From Streptomyces sp. HPF1205 (GTDB taxonomy: Bacteria; Actinomycetota; Actinomycetes; Streptomycetales; Streptomycetaceae): a stretch of DNA of 64,000 nt. The DNA lies in the NCBI RefSeq assembly GCF_020400825.1, contig NZ_JAINVH010000038.1, positions 17,855 through 81,854 on the forward strand. The letters run 5' to 3'. A model generated the notes under the pieces. The model searched no databases. It was not told where the DNA came from and saw nothing but the letters and a program-made list of their open reading frames with translations. Numbering within the stretch: the stretch's first letter is position 1; each line of letters begins with the position of its first letter. A program made the translations under genes and the position numbers. This document shows, one piece after another, positions 25,076 through 35,701 of the stretch.

Positions 25076-25607
25076 GTGACGCCGGCGAGCGTGCCGCCGC
25101 AGCCCGGCCTGCGCCACCTGGCCGGGCATCACCGCACGCGGCATTACCGCTAAATCAGCGAATCCGCAACGGGGCGTCCCGTCGTCTCCTTCACCCACTC
25201 GGTGCAGCGCGGGGCGGCAGAGCGCTCGGCCAACAGGGCCAATCGGTCCTAGGTATTGCCCCGTTGCAGTGCTCTACATGCTAAGAGGTGAGCTAGGAAA
25301 CGCTTGTGGGGATCCTACAATGTTCGCCCCGGCGTGAGGCTGTCAGCCAAGAGCAACGACCCCCGGGGCCTCTTACGTTTGCGGCATTCGTCGCAGGTCA
25401 CAGGGTTGTTTGTGCGGAACGCGGCCAGCGGGTGAGTCGGGACCGCAGGGTGCCCACGGCAAAGAGGGAGGCGGTCGCCGCTCGACGACTGGCCGCTTGA
25501 CCTGCGGCGCTGGCCATACCGAGTCCGCTCAGGACTGGTTTGTAGGGTTCTTGCGCCGAAAAGAGCAACGGTCAGAAGACCGTGTGCGTTTTGGCAGGTA
25601 CAAGAAA
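25076..25607. other. Region without recognisable genes next to tRNA-Arg
   Basis: About 530 bases between the trxB remnant and the tRNA terminator. Several frames are open but none has a start site or family resemblance. A tRNA-like GCTCTA...GAGCTAGG stretch near 25270-25300 does not fold into a tRNA. This is probably the scar-like end of the accessory region. Confidence 0.4.
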
Positions 25608-25639
25608 GGCTCTGACCGGCATTTCTGCTGGTCAGAGCC
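25608..25639 (-). terminator. Terminator of the tRNA-Arg gene
   Basis: A perfect 10-bp stem (GGCTCTGACC and its complement) with a 12-base loop. Read on the minus strand it is followed by TTTCTTGT. It lies 12 bases after the tRNA 3' end. Confidence 0.75.
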
Positions 25640-25651
25640 CCATCCCGGAAG

Positions 25652-25723
25652 TGCCCCCGGCAGGATTCGAACCTGCGCACACGGCTCCGGAGGCCGTTGC
25701 TCTATCCCCTGAGCTACGGGGGC
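25652..25723 (-). tRNA. tRNA-Arg (anticodon CCG)
   Basis: A 72-base cloverleaf on the minus strand. The acceptor stem is GCCCCCG paired with CGGGGGC, with discriminator A and no encoded CCA. The D arm is GCTC/GAGC. The anticodon arm is ACGGC-CTCCGGA-GCCGT with anticodon CCG, and the T arm is GCAGG-TTCGAAT-CCTGC. It reads CGG arginine codons. Its 3' end points at the accessory region, the orientation expected for a tRNA used as an integration site. Confidence 0.96.
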
Positions 25724-25946
25724 TGGTGTTGCCCCTGGTGGGGGCGACGGGAAGAACACTATCAGGTGCGCGGGGGTGGGCGTGTACGGGTTTCGGCGGG
25801 GTGGGGCGGGGCGGTAGGGGAACGGCTGGGGGAGAGGGCGGTGGCGGTGGGCAGGTGGTGCGGGGACGGAGGTGAGGTCACTCCTCGGAGGGGAGAAATG
25901 GGCAAAACGCGGACGCATCGCGAAGGGCGCGCCTAGGCTTTCCGGT

Positions 25947-26423
25947 GTGGCGGGCGCGTCGGGCCGGGTGCTTGTGGTCGATGACAACAAGGTGATCCGG
26001 CAACTGATCAGGGTCAACCTCGAGCTGGAGGGCTTCGAGGTCGTGACCGCGGCCGACGGTGCCGAGTGCCTGGAGATCGTCCACAGCGTGCGGCCCGACG
26101 TCGTGACGCTGGACGTGATGATGCCCAGGCTCGACGGAGTGCGGACCGCCGCGCGGCTGCGGGCCGACCCGCGCACCCGGGGCATAGCAATCGTGATGGT
26201 CAGCGCCGGCTCCGCGCCCGAGGGGCTCGGCGGCCCCCACGGAGCCGACGTCTACGTGGCCAAGCCCTTCGAGCCCGGCGACCTGGTGGCCACCGTCCGG
26301 GCCCTGGCCGACGGCTCCGGTCCCGGCCCCTTCGAAGGTCCCCGTCGCTTCGAGGACCCCCTCGCCCTCGAAGAAGAGGGCGAGGCGGCCGCCACCCCCG
26401 GCGCCCGCCCCGGGCCGCCCTGA
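25947..26423 (+). CDS. Response regulator receiver-domain protein
   Basis: A 158-residue single receiver domain without a DNA-binding output. RVLVVDDNKVIRQLI carries the acidic pair, RPDVVTLDVMMPRLDG the phosphorylatable Asp, IVMVSAG the conserved Ser/Thr and YVAKPFEPGDLV the Lys-Pro. The C-terminal 35 residues are low-complexity. GTG at 25947 was chosen because the domain starts nine residues later; the open frame extends further without coding character, and the ribosome binding site is weak. The same receiver protein is found before the lysA region in Streptomyces. Its kinase is not encoded nearby. Confidence 0.85.
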   Translation: MAGASGRVLVVDDNKVIRQLIRVNLELEGFEVVTAADGAECLEIVHSVRPDVVTLDVMMPRLDGVRTAARLRADPRTRGIAIVMVSAGSAPEGLGGPHGADVYVAKPFEPGDLVATVRALADGSGPGPFEGPRRFEDPLALEEEGEAAATPGARPGPP

Positions 26424-26549
26424 TCCGCCGGACGCGCCCTGATCCGCCGGGCCCGCCCCGGCCCCGCCCTCCCGCCGCCACCAAAGTGCCGTACCCCGCC
26501 CCCAAACCCGTTCGCGCTCGCACCCCCCTGCTCGCCTACCCTTTGGGGC

Positions 26550-27578
26550 GTGACCCCCGCCGAGCTGTCCCGTGCCGTGATGACGACGGTTCGCCGTGCC
26601 GTCGCCGCGGACGAGCTGCGGGTCGACGTGCCGGAGCGGATCGTGGTGCAGCGGCCGCCGCGGCCGGGATGCGGGGACTACGCCACCAACGTGGCCCTGC
26701 AGCTCGCCAAGGCGGCGGGCCGCACACCGCAGGAGGTGGCCCGCATCCTCGGGCGGCGGCTGGCGGAGGAGCCCGGGATCGCCCAGGTCGAGATCGCCGA
26801 ACCGGGCTTCCTGAACATCACCCTCGACGCCAGGGCGTACGGTGACGTCGTACGCCAGGTGCGCGCGCAGCGCGAGCGGTACGGGTACGGTGACGGGCTC
26901 GCGGACGAGCCCCTGACGGCGACCGCCGACCCGGGCGACCCCCGGGGCCTGCTCGTCGCCGAGGTCGTCAACCGGCTCGCCCGGGCGGCCGGCGCGCCCC
27001 CCGCCGCCACCCCCGTGACCCTCGCTCCCGCCGCGCCGGCCGCGCACACCCCGCCCGCCGTCCTCGGGCCCGACGAGATCCGCTGGGCCCTGCTGCGACC
27101 GCCCGCCGAGGACCCGCCGCGCCTGACCGCCGACCTGCTGGTCCAGCGCGAGACCAACCCCCTCTTCCGGGTCCGCTACGCCCACGCCCGCACCCGCGCC
27201 CTCCTCCGCAACGCCCGCGACCTGGGCGTCGACCCGGACCCGGTCCCCGACCCCCTGCGGCCCGCCGGCCCGCCCCCCTGCACCGCCGACGGCGCCACCC
27301 ACCACCCCGCGGAAACCGACCTGCTCGGCCTCATCGCCGACTTCCCGCGCGTGATCGAGACCGCCGCGCGCCGCCGCGCGCCCGACCGGGTCGCCCGCCA
27401 CATGGAGCGGCTCGCGGACGCCTTCCTCCGGTTCCACGACGAGTGCCGGCCGCTGCCCAAGGGCGACGAGAAACCCTCGCCCGTCCACGCCGCCCGGATC
27501 CGCCTCACCGACGCCACGGGCATCGTGCTCGCCGACGGCCTGCGCCTGCTCGGCATCACGGCCCCCGACCATCTGTGA
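26550..27578 (+). CDS. nrtL: ArgS-related anticodon-binding protein NrtL
   Basis: A 342-residue relative of arginyl-tRNA synthetase. The N-terminal ArgS additional domain is visible (GCGDYATNVALQLAKAAGRTPQEVARIL, VEIAEPGFLNITL), as is the C-terminal DALR anticodon-binding domain (NPLFRVRYAHARTRALLRNA, RHMERLADAFLRFHDECRPLP, ARIRLTDATGIVLADGLRLLGI). The central Rossmann catalytic domain with HIGH and KMSKS motifs is missing, replaced by a short Ala/Pro linker. It therefore cannot activate arginine. A tRNA-binding or regulatory role is inferred from the domains. It precedes lysA on the same strand, the usual Streptomyces arrangement. Confidence 0.85.
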   Translation: MTPAELSRAVMTTVRRAVAADELRVDVPERIVVQRPPRPGCGDYATNVALQLAKAAGRTPQEVARILGRRLAEEPGIAQVEIAEPGFLNITLDARAYGDVVRQVRAQRERYGYGDGLADEPLTATADPGDPRGLLVAEVVNRLARAAGAPPAATPVTLAPAAPAAHTPPAVLGPDEIRWALLRPPAEDPPRLTADLLVQRETNPLFRVRYAHARTRALLRNARDLGVDPDPVPDPLRPAGPPPCTADGATHHPAETDLLGLIADFPRVIETAARRRAPDRVARHMERLADAFLRFHDECRPLPKGDEKPSPVHAARIRLTDATGIVLADGLRLLGITAPDHL

Positions 27579-27630
27579 CACGACCATCCGTGACACGACG
27601 ATCCGTGACACGACGATCCGTGACCCGGCC
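27571..27630 (+). repeat. Four 15-bp tandem repeats across the nrtL stop codon
   Basis: Four units of ATCCGTGACACGACG type (27571-27585, 27586-27600, 27601-27615, 27616-27630). The second and third differ by only one base or none; the outer two are diverged. Each unit carries TGA in the nrtL frame, so the stop codon itself is repeated. Confidence 0.85.
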
Positions 27631-27813
27631 GCCCGCGACCGCGCCAACCGGGGCCCGGACCGCGCCCCGCGACCCCGCCGCCCGCGACCCGGCCGGCGCC
27701 CCGCGACCCGGACCGCGCCGCACACCCAGGCGGCGCCCGGACCCGCCGGACCCGCCGGACCCGCCCCCAGCCCCACCGAGCCCTGACCAGCCTGATCAGA
27801 AGGACCCACAGAA

Positions 27814-29208
27814 GTGAGCCGCTCCGCACACCCCGCAGGCCCCCGTCACGCCGACGTCCTGCCCGAAGGCCACTACTCCGCGCCCCCCGCCGACCTGAAC
27901 CGCCTCGACGGGCGGATCTGGCCGCGTACCGTTACCCGCAACGGCGACGGAGCGGTCGAAGCCGCCGGGCTGGACGTGCGCGACCTCGCCGAGGAGTTCG
28001 GCACGCCCGCGTTCGTCCTCGACGAAACGGACTTCCGGGCCCGGTGCCGGGCCTGGAAGGCGGCGTTCGGGCCGGACGCGGACGTGTTCTACGCGGGCAA
28101 GGCGTTCCTGTGCCGCGCCGTGGTGCGCTGGCTGTACGAGGAGGGCCTGAACCTGGACGTCTGCTCCGGCACCGAGCTGGCGGTCGCCCTGGACGCCGGG
28201 ATGCCGGCCGAGCGGATCGCCTTCCACGGCAACAACAAGAGCGCCGCGGAGATCGAGCGGGCGGTGACCGCAAGGGTCGGCCGCATCGTGCTGGACTCGT
28301 TCCAGGAGATCGTGCGGGTCGCGGACACCGCGGCCAGGCATGGGGTGCGGCAGAAGGTGCAGATCCGGGTCACGGTCGGGGTCGAGGCGCACACCCACGA
28401 GTTCATCGCGACCGCCCACGAGGACCAGAAGTTCGGCATCGCGCTCGCCGACGGGCAGGCCGCGGAGGCGGTCCGCAGGGTGCTGATGCTGCACGAGAGC
28501 CTGGAGCTGGTCGGCATCCACAGCCACATCGGCTCGCAGATCTTCGACACGGCCGGCTTCGAGGTCGCCGCGCGCCGGGTGGTCTCGCTGCTCGCCGAGG
28601 TGAGGGACGAGCACGGCGTCGAGCTGCCCGAGATCGACCTCGGCGGCGGGCTCGGCATCGCGTACACCCCGAACGACGACCCGCGCGAGCCGCAGGAGAT
28701 CGCCAAGTCGCTCGGTGAGATCGTCGCCCGCGAGTGCGAGGCGGCGCGGCTGGCCCCGCCGCGGCTGTCGGTGGAGCCGGGCCGGGCGATCGTCGGGCCG
28801 ACCGCGTTCACGCTGTACGAGATCGGCACCGTCAAGCCGCTGGAGGGCCTGCGCACGTACGTCAGCGTGGACGGCGGCATGTCCGACAACATCAGGACGG
28901 CGCTGTACGAGGCGGAGTACAGCGTGGCGCTGGCCTCCCGTACGAGCCAGGCCGCGCCGATGCTCAGCCGGGTGGTCGGCAAGCACTGCGAGAGCGGCGA
29001 CATCGTGGTCAAGGACGCCTTCCTGCCCGCCGACCTGGCGCCCGGCGACCTGCTGGCGGTGCCGGCCACCGGCGCGTACTGCCGCGCGATGGCCAGCAAC
29101 TACAACCACGCGCTGCGGCCTCCGGTGATCGCCGTCGCGGACGGGCGGGCGCGGGTGATCGTCCGGCGGGAGACGGAAGAGGATTTGCTGCGGCTGGATG
29201 TCGGCTGA
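27814..29208 (+). CDS. lysA: Diaminopimelate decarboxylase
   Basis: A 464-residue PLP enzyme that decarboxylates meso-diaminopimelate to L-lysine, the last step of the pathway. The GTG start at 27814 follows AAGGA. The PLP lysine is Lys96 in DVFYAGKAFLC. HGNNKS, IHSHIGSQI, EIDLGGGLGIAY, a VEPGRAIVG phosphate/arginine region, a DGGMSDN substrate motif and a GAYCRAMASNYN end are all present. Length and motifs are normal for actinomycete LysA. It heads the lysA-hom-thrC-thrB group, so both aspartate-family branches are encoded together. Confidence 0.97.
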   Translation: MSRSAHPAGPRHADVLPEGHYSAPPADLNRLDGRIWPRTVTRNGDGAVEAAGLDVRDLAEEFGTPAFVLDETDFRARCRAWKAAFGPDADVFYAGKAFLCRAVVRWLYEEGLNLDVCSGTELAVALDAGMPAERIAFHGNNKSAAEIERAVTARVGRIVLDSFQEIVRVADTAARHGVRQKVQIRVTVGVEAHTHEFIATAHEDQKFGIALADGQAAEAVRRVLMLHESLELVGIHSHIGSQIFDTAGFEVAARRVVSLLAEVRDEHGVELPEIDLGGGLGIAYTPNDDPREPQEIAKSLGEIVARECEAARLAPPRLSVEPGRAIVGPTAFTLYEIGTVKPLEGLRTYVSVDGGMSDNIRTALYEAEYSVALASRTSQAAPMLSRVVGKHCESGDIVVKDAFLPADLAPGDLLAVPATGAYCRAMASNYNHALRPPVIAVADGRARVIVRRETEEDLLRLDVG

Positions 29209-29363
29209 CCAGAAACCACGCAAGATCACCGGATGGGCGGGAAATCTCACCGCCTGCCCGGCCGGTCTCGCGATCCGGACACGGCGTGGCTTCTCCCGTC
29301 CGGTGCGTGAGACTGGGCTCCACAAGCGATGCTCCACAAGCGATGCAGGAGAAACGAGGTCGG

Positions 29364-30656
29364 ATGATGCGTACCCGTCCGCTGAAGGTGGCGCTGCTGG
29401 GCTGCGGCGTGGTCGGCTCCGAGGTCACGCGCATCATGACGACGCACGCGGACGACCTCGCGGCACGCATCGGCGCCCCCATCGAGCTGACCGGGATCGC
29501 GGTACGCCGGCCCAACCGGGTGCGCGAGGGCGTCCCCGCCGAGCTGCTCACCACGGACGCCATGGCGCTGGTCAAACGCGGCGACCTCGACGTCGTCGTC
29601 GAGGTCATCGGCGGCATCGAGCCGGTCCGCACCCTGATCGCCACCGCCTTCGAGCACGGCGCGTCCGTGGTCTCGGCGAACAAGGCGCTGCTGGCCGCGG
29701 ACGGCGCGAGCCTGCACGCCAAGGCGGTCGAGCACGGCGTGGACCTGTACTACGAGGCCGCGGTCGCCGGTGCGATCCCGCTGATCAGGCCGCTGCGCGA
29801 GTCGCTGGCCGGCGACAAGGTCAACCGTGTGCTGGGCATCGTCAACGGCACCACCAACTTCATCCTCGACAAGATGGACAGCACCGGCGCCGGCTACAGC
29901 GAGGCCCTGGACGAGGCCACGGCGCTCGGCTACGCGGAGGCCGACCCGACCGCCGACGTCGAGGGCTTCGACGCGGCGGCCAAGGCGGCCATCCTGGCCG
30001 GCATCGCCTTCCACACCCGGGTCACCATCGACGACGTGCACCGCGAGGGCCTCACCGAGGTCACCGCCGCCGACATCGCCTCGGCACGGAAGATGGGCTG
30101 TACCGTCAAGATGCTGGCGATCTGCGAGCGCGCGCGCGACGGACGGTCCGTGACCGCCCGGGTGCACCCCGCGATGATCCCGCTCAGCCACCCGCTGGCC
30201 TCCGTGCGCGAGGCGTACAACGCCGTCTTCGTGGAGGCGGAGGCGGCCGGCCGGCTGATGTTCTACGGTCCCGGCGCGGGCGGCGCACCCACCGCCTCCG
30301 CCGTCCTCGGCGACCTGGTGGCCGCCTGCCGCAACAAGCTGGCGGGCACCACGGGGGCCGGCGAGTCCGCGTACACGCAACTGCCGGTGAGCCCGATGGG
30401 CGATGTGGTCACCCGCTACCACATCAGCCTCGACGTGGCGGACAAACCGGGCGTCCTGGCCCAGGTCGCCACGGTCTTCGCCGAGCACGACGTGTCGATC
30501 GACACGGTGCGGCAGCAAGGGAAGGACGGCGAGGCGTCGCTCGTCGTCGTCACCCACCGCGCGCCGGACGCCGCGCTCTCCGCGACGGTCGCCAGCCTGC
30601 GGACACTCGACACCGTACGCGGGGTCGCCAGCATCATGCGTGTGGAAGGGGAATAG
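29364..30656 (+). CDS. hom: Homoserine dehydrogenase
   Basis: A 430-residue enzyme reducing aspartate semialdehyde to homoserine with NAD(P)H. The N-terminal Rossmann motif is VALLGCGVVGSEV. The catalytic domain has YYEAAVAGAIPLI, NGTTNFILDKM and the signature ALGYAEADPTADVEGFDAAAKAAILAG with the catalytic Lys. A C-terminal ACT domain (DVADKPGVLAQVATVFAEHDVSIDTVRQ) is the usual site of threonine feedback. The ATG pair at 29364 is preceded by GAGG. The gap of 155 bases after lysA could hold a promoter. The stop is six bases before thrC. Confidence 0.97.
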   Translation: MMRTRPLKVALLGCGVVGSEVTRIMTTHADDLAARIGAPIELTGIAVRRPNRVREGVPAELLTTDAMALVKRGDLDVVVEVIGGIEPVRTLIATAFEHGASVVSANKALLAADGASLHAKAVEHGVDLYYEAAVAGAIPLIRPLRESLAGDKVNRVLGIVNGTTNFILDKMDSTGAGYSEALDEATALGYAEADPTADVEGFDAAAKAAILAGIAFHTRVTIDDVHREGLTEVTAADIASARKMGCTVKMLAICERARDGRSVTARVHPAMIPLSHPLASVREAYNAVFVEAEAAGRLMFYGPGAGGAPTASAVLGDLVAACRNKLAGTTGAGESAYTQLPVSPMGDVVTRYHISLDVADKPGVLAQVATVFAEHDVSIDTVRQQGKDGEASLVVVTHRAPDAALSATVASLRTLDTVRGVASIMRVEGE

Positions 30657-30662
30657 ACCGCC

Positions 30663-31769
30663 ATGAACGTCCATCTCGACCGGCCCCAGGCGCCGGACGG
30701 CCGAATGTCCGGCGCCCACCAGTGGCGCGGCATCATCGAGGAGTACCGCGACCGGCTGCCGGTCGGCCCGGACACCCCGGTGGTCACGCTGCTGGAGGGT
30801 GGCACCCCGCTGGTCCCGGCCCAGTTGCTGTCCGAGCGCACGGGCTGCGACGTCTACCTGAAGGTCGAGGGGGCCAACCCCACCGGGTCCTTCAAGGACC
30901 GCGGCATGACCATGGCCATCTCCAAGGCCAAGGAGGCCGGGGCCCAGGCGGTCATCTGCGCCTCCACCGGCAACACCTCGGCCTCGGCGGCCGCGTACGC
31001 GGTACGGGCCGGCATGGTCTGCGCCGTGCTCGTCCCGCAGGGCAAGATCGCGCTCGGCAAGATGGGCCAGGCGCTGGTGCACGGCTCCCGCATCCTCCAG
31101 GTCGACGGCAACTTCGACGACTGCCTGGAACTGGCCCGCGGTCTGAGCGAGAAGTACCCCGTGGCGCTGGTCAATTCGGTGAACCCGGACCGCATCGAGG
31201 GCCAGAAGACCGCCTCCTTCGAGGTCGTCGACGCCCTCGGCGACGCGCCCGACATCCACGTCCTGCCGGTCGGCAACGCCGGCAACATCACCGCGTACTG
31301 GCGCGGCTACCAGGAGTACGCGGCCGACGGCCCGGCCGGCCGCACCCCGCGCATGTGGGGCTTCCAGGCGTCCGGCTCCGCTCCGATCGTCCGCGGCGAA
31401 CCGGTACGGCAGCCGCAGACCATCGCCACCGCCATCCGGATCGGCAACCCGGCCTCCTGGCAGTACGCCCTCGCCGCCCGCGACGAGTCCGGCGGCCTCA
31501 TCGAGGCGGTGACGGACCGTCAGATCCTGTCCGCCTACCGCCTGCTGGCCGCCCGTGAGGGCGTCTTCGTCGAGCCCGCCTCCGCCGCCTCGGTGGCCGG
31601 CCTCCTCAAGGCCGCGGAGGAGGGCCGCGTCGACCCCGGCCAGCGCATCGTCTGCACCGTCACCGGCAACGGCCTGAAGGACCCCGACTGGGCGGTGGCC
31701 GGCGCCCCCCGGCCCGTCACGGTCCCGGTCGACGCCCACGCGGCGGCGGAGAAACTGGGCCTGGTCTGA
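30663..31769 (+). CDS. thrC: Threonine synthase
   Basis: A 368-residue PLP enzyme converting O-phosphohomoserine to threonine. The cofactor lysine is Lys78 in GSFKDRGM. STGNTSASAAAYA binds the substrate, LPVGNAGNITAYWRG the PLP phosphate, and EPASAASVAGL lies near the end. It starts six bases after hom behind GGAAGGGG, so the two are co-transcribed. Length is typical for the short class of threonine synthases. Confidence 0.97.
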   Translation: MNVHLDRPQAPDGRMSGAHQWRGIIEEYRDRLPVGPDTPVVTLLEGGTPLVPAQLLSERTGCDVYLKVEGANPTGSFKDRGMTMAISKAKEAGAQAVICASTGNTSASAAAYAVRAGMVCAVLVPQGKIALGKMGQALVHGSRILQVDGNFDDCLELARGLSEKYPVALVNSVNPDRIEGQKTASFEVVDALGDAPDIHVLPVGNAGNITAYWRGYQEYAADGPAGRTPRMWGFQASGSAPIVRGEPVRQPQTIATAIRIGNPASWQYALAARDESGGLIEAVTDRQILSAYRLLAAREGVFVEPASAASVAGLLKAAEEGRVDPGQRIVCTVTGNGLKDPDWAVAGAPRPVTVPVDAHAAAEKLGLV

Positions 31770-32142
31770 CGGCCGGGGCCGGCGGGCCGGCACGGCCGGC
31801 GTGACGGGCACGGAACGGGACCGCCGGGTGCAGCCCCGGGCGCCGGCCGGCCCCGCCCGGCCGGCCGGGCACCCGGTCGGCCGGCCGCGGCCCCGTCACC
31901 CGGCCCCGCGGATCCCCGGACAGGGGCGCACAGCCGCGGAGCGACACGCATCGCGCGCGGTGCGTGCGCCCTATGTCCGTGGAGAACCCCTCTTCGATAA
32001 GATTGCAGCAGCGGCACCTCAACGTGCCCGATCGGCGGACGCCACCTCGCATTTCCGCCCCTCCTCAGCCCGCCGCCCGGCAATGGAGCCGCTTGGGCGC
32101 CGCAGGCGAACCGCACCGCCGTACAAGGAGATTCGTCGAACG
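31770..32142. other. Intergenic region between thrC and thrB
   Basis: About 370 bases with no gene. The first 150 contain many GGCCGG palindromes able to form GC-rich hairpins and could attenuate transcription. A GATAAGAT stretch near 31995 could be a -10 element for thrB, without a clear -35. AAGGAG at 32125-32130 is the thrB ribosome binding site. Confidence 0.4.
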
Positions 32143-33066
32143 ATGGCCGGTCCCGCATTCCGCGCCGCTGCGACACGCGTGCGCGTCCCCGCGACCAGCG
32201 CCAATCTGGGCCCCGGCTTCGACGCCTTCGGCCTGGCCCTGGGGCTGTACGACGACGTGGTCGTACGGGTCGCGGACTCGGGCCTGCACATCGACATCGC
32301 GGGCGAGGGCGCCGACACGCTGCCCCGCGACGAGAAACACCTGGTCGTCCGTTCCCTGCGGACGGCGTTCGACCTGCTCGGCGGCCAGCCGCGCGGCCTT
32401 GAGGTGGTGTGCGCCAACCGCATTCCGCACGGCCGCGGCCTCGGCTCCTCCTCGGCCGCCATCTGCGCCGGCATCCTGGCCGCCAGGGCCGTCACCATAG
32501 GCGGGCCCGCCGTTCTGGACGACACCGCGCTGCTGGAGCTGGCCACCGAGATCGAGGGCCACCCCGACAACGTGGCGGCCTGTCTGCTCGGCGGCTTCAC
32601 CCTCGCCTGGACCGAGGCCGGCGGGGCCCGCGCGGTCCGGATGGACCCGGCGCGGTCGCTGGTTCCGGTGGTCTTCGTGCCGGCCACCCCGCTGCTCACC
32701 GAGACCGCCCGCGGGCTGCTGCCGCGTACCGTTCCCCATGTGGACGCCGCGGCCAACGCAGGCCGGGCCGCGCTGCTGGTGGAGGCGCTCACCAGGCGCC
32801 CCGAGCTGCTGCTGCCCGCCACCGAGGACCGGTTGCACCAGGAGTACCGGGCGCCCGCCATGCCCGAGTCGCTGGCCCTGGTGAACCGGTTGCGCGCGGA
32901 AGGCGTCCCCGCTGTCGTGTCGGGAGCCGGGCCGACCGTGCTCGCGCTCACCGACGAGGGGGCCGCCGACAAGGTGTCCCGCTTCGCGAGCGAGGACTGG
33001 GCGGCCAACCGCCTGGCCCTGGACACGGCCGGGGCCAGTGTCCTGCCGCTCGCGGGAGGGCAGTGA
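32143..33066 (+). CDS. thrB: Homoserine kinase
   Basis: A 307-residue GHMP-family kinase that phosphorylates homoserine with ATP for threonine synthase. It has the family opening VRVPATSANLGPGFDAFGLAL, the ATP loop IPHGRGLGSSSAAICAG, EGHPDNVAACLLGG with the catalytic Asp, and the late GAGPTVLAL motif. The ATG at 32143 is 12 bases after AAGGAG; the frame is open upstream but without coding character. It completes the hom-thrC-thrB threonine branch. Confidence 0.97.
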   Translation: MAGPAFRAAATRVRVPATSANLGPGFDAFGLALGLYDDVVVRVADSGLHIDIAGEGADTLPRDEKHLVVRSLRTAFDLLGGQPRGLEVVCANRIPHGRGLGSSSAAICAGILAARAVTIGGPAVLDDTALLELATEIEGHPDNVAACLLGGFTLAWTEAGGARAVRMDPARSLVPVVFVPATPLLTETARGLLPRTVPHVDAAANAGRAALLVEALTRRPELLLPATEDRLHQEYRAPAMPESLALVNRLRAEGVPAVVSGAGPTVLALTDEGAADKVSRFASEDWAANRLALDTAGASVLPLAGGQ

Positions 33067-33089
33067 CACGATTGCCGGCCGTAGAGAGG

Positions 33090-33122
33090 GGGAATGTTTG
33101 TTGGATCCGGTAGTGTTAATCT
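33090..33122 (+). promoter_or_regulatory. Promoter region of rho with a sigma-R-like match
   Basis: GGGAAT (33090-33095), a 19-base spacer and GTT (33115-33117) fit the sigma-R consensus GGAAT-N18/19-GTT. The overlapping TAATCT (33117-33122) could be a -10 for the main sigma factor. It lies about 330 bases before the rho start, giving a long leader. Confidence 0.4.
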
Positions 33123-33441
33123 CAAGCCAGCATTCGCCGCCCAGTCGATATCCAGATGGGCGCGATGCGCTGTGTCCCTTCCGTGGGACCGCTTTTCTTC
33201 CGGGAGCCTCCCACACCGCATAGGCAGCCTGCCTGACAGGGACAGACAGCCTGCTGTTGCAGTGCTTCGAGCACGCTCCGGAGACGGTACGAGTTCACTC
33301 CGTACCGAAGCACGTATGTATTTCTGCCGCCATCAGGCGGACCACCGCCCCGGATCTGGACAGCGAGAATGCCCAGGCCCGGACAGCACGACCGGTCGCC
33401 GAGCCAGACAGGCCGACGTCCGCTCCAGGGAAGGACCCTTC
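33123..33441 (+). other. Long untranslated leader of rho
   Basis: About 320 bases between the candidate promoter and the rho GTG hold no supported gene. GACGGTACGAGTTCACTCCGTACCG-type complementarity near 33286-33307 forms a hairpin. A long leader suits autoregulation of rho by Rho-dependent attenuation, known in other bacteria; here it is inference. Confidence 0.4.
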
Positions 33442-35454
<2,013 letters not shown>

Positions 35455-35477
35455 GCCCGCTCGCGTGACGCGACCCG

Positions 35478-35510
35478 AACCTGCCCACCGGCCCCCCCGG
35501 TGGGCAGGTT
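35478..35510 (+). terminator. Rho-independent terminator after rho
   Basis: A perfect 14-bp stem (AACCTGCCCACCGG and its complement) with a five-C loop, followed by CATTTCT. It begins 23 bases after the rho stop. Confidence 0.85.
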
Positions 35511-35529
35511 CATTTCTATGTCGTATGAT
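35501..35529 (+). promoter_or_regulatory. Candidate promoter of the secreted protease leader
   Basis: TATGAT at 35524-35529 is a good -10 element in an AT-rich patch. The -35 position (TGGGCA, 35501-35506, 17-base spacing) overlaps the preceding terminator arm and is weak. Confidence 0.35.
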
Positions 35530-35587
35530 CGGCCAGCCGCAGGTGGGGGGGAACTCATCTTCGGACCTTGCCCTGCGCCCGTGGTCA

Positions 35588-35615
35588 ACCCGCCCGCGCC
35601 CGGGCGGGTCTCTTT
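35588..35615 (+). terminator. Hairpin with T-run in the protease leader
   Basis: ACCCGCCCG (35588-35596), a four-base loop, CGGGCGGGT (35601-35609) and then CTCTTTTTG. It has the form of an intrinsic terminator and lies between the candidate promoter and the protease start, so it may be an attenuator or end a short RNA. Confidence 0.7.
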
Positions 35616-35701
35616 TTGTCTTCAACCTGTTTTCCTGCGTGCACCCCGCCGCCTTCGCGCGCGAGCGCCGGCGGCCCTGGAGACAACGACAGGAGTTCTG
35701 G

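Noticed and set aside
25260..25300. A second, degenerate tRNA near the tRNA-Arg gene
   Set aside because: GCTCTA and GAGCTA-like arms are present, but the loop is too long and no acceptor or anticodon stem forms.
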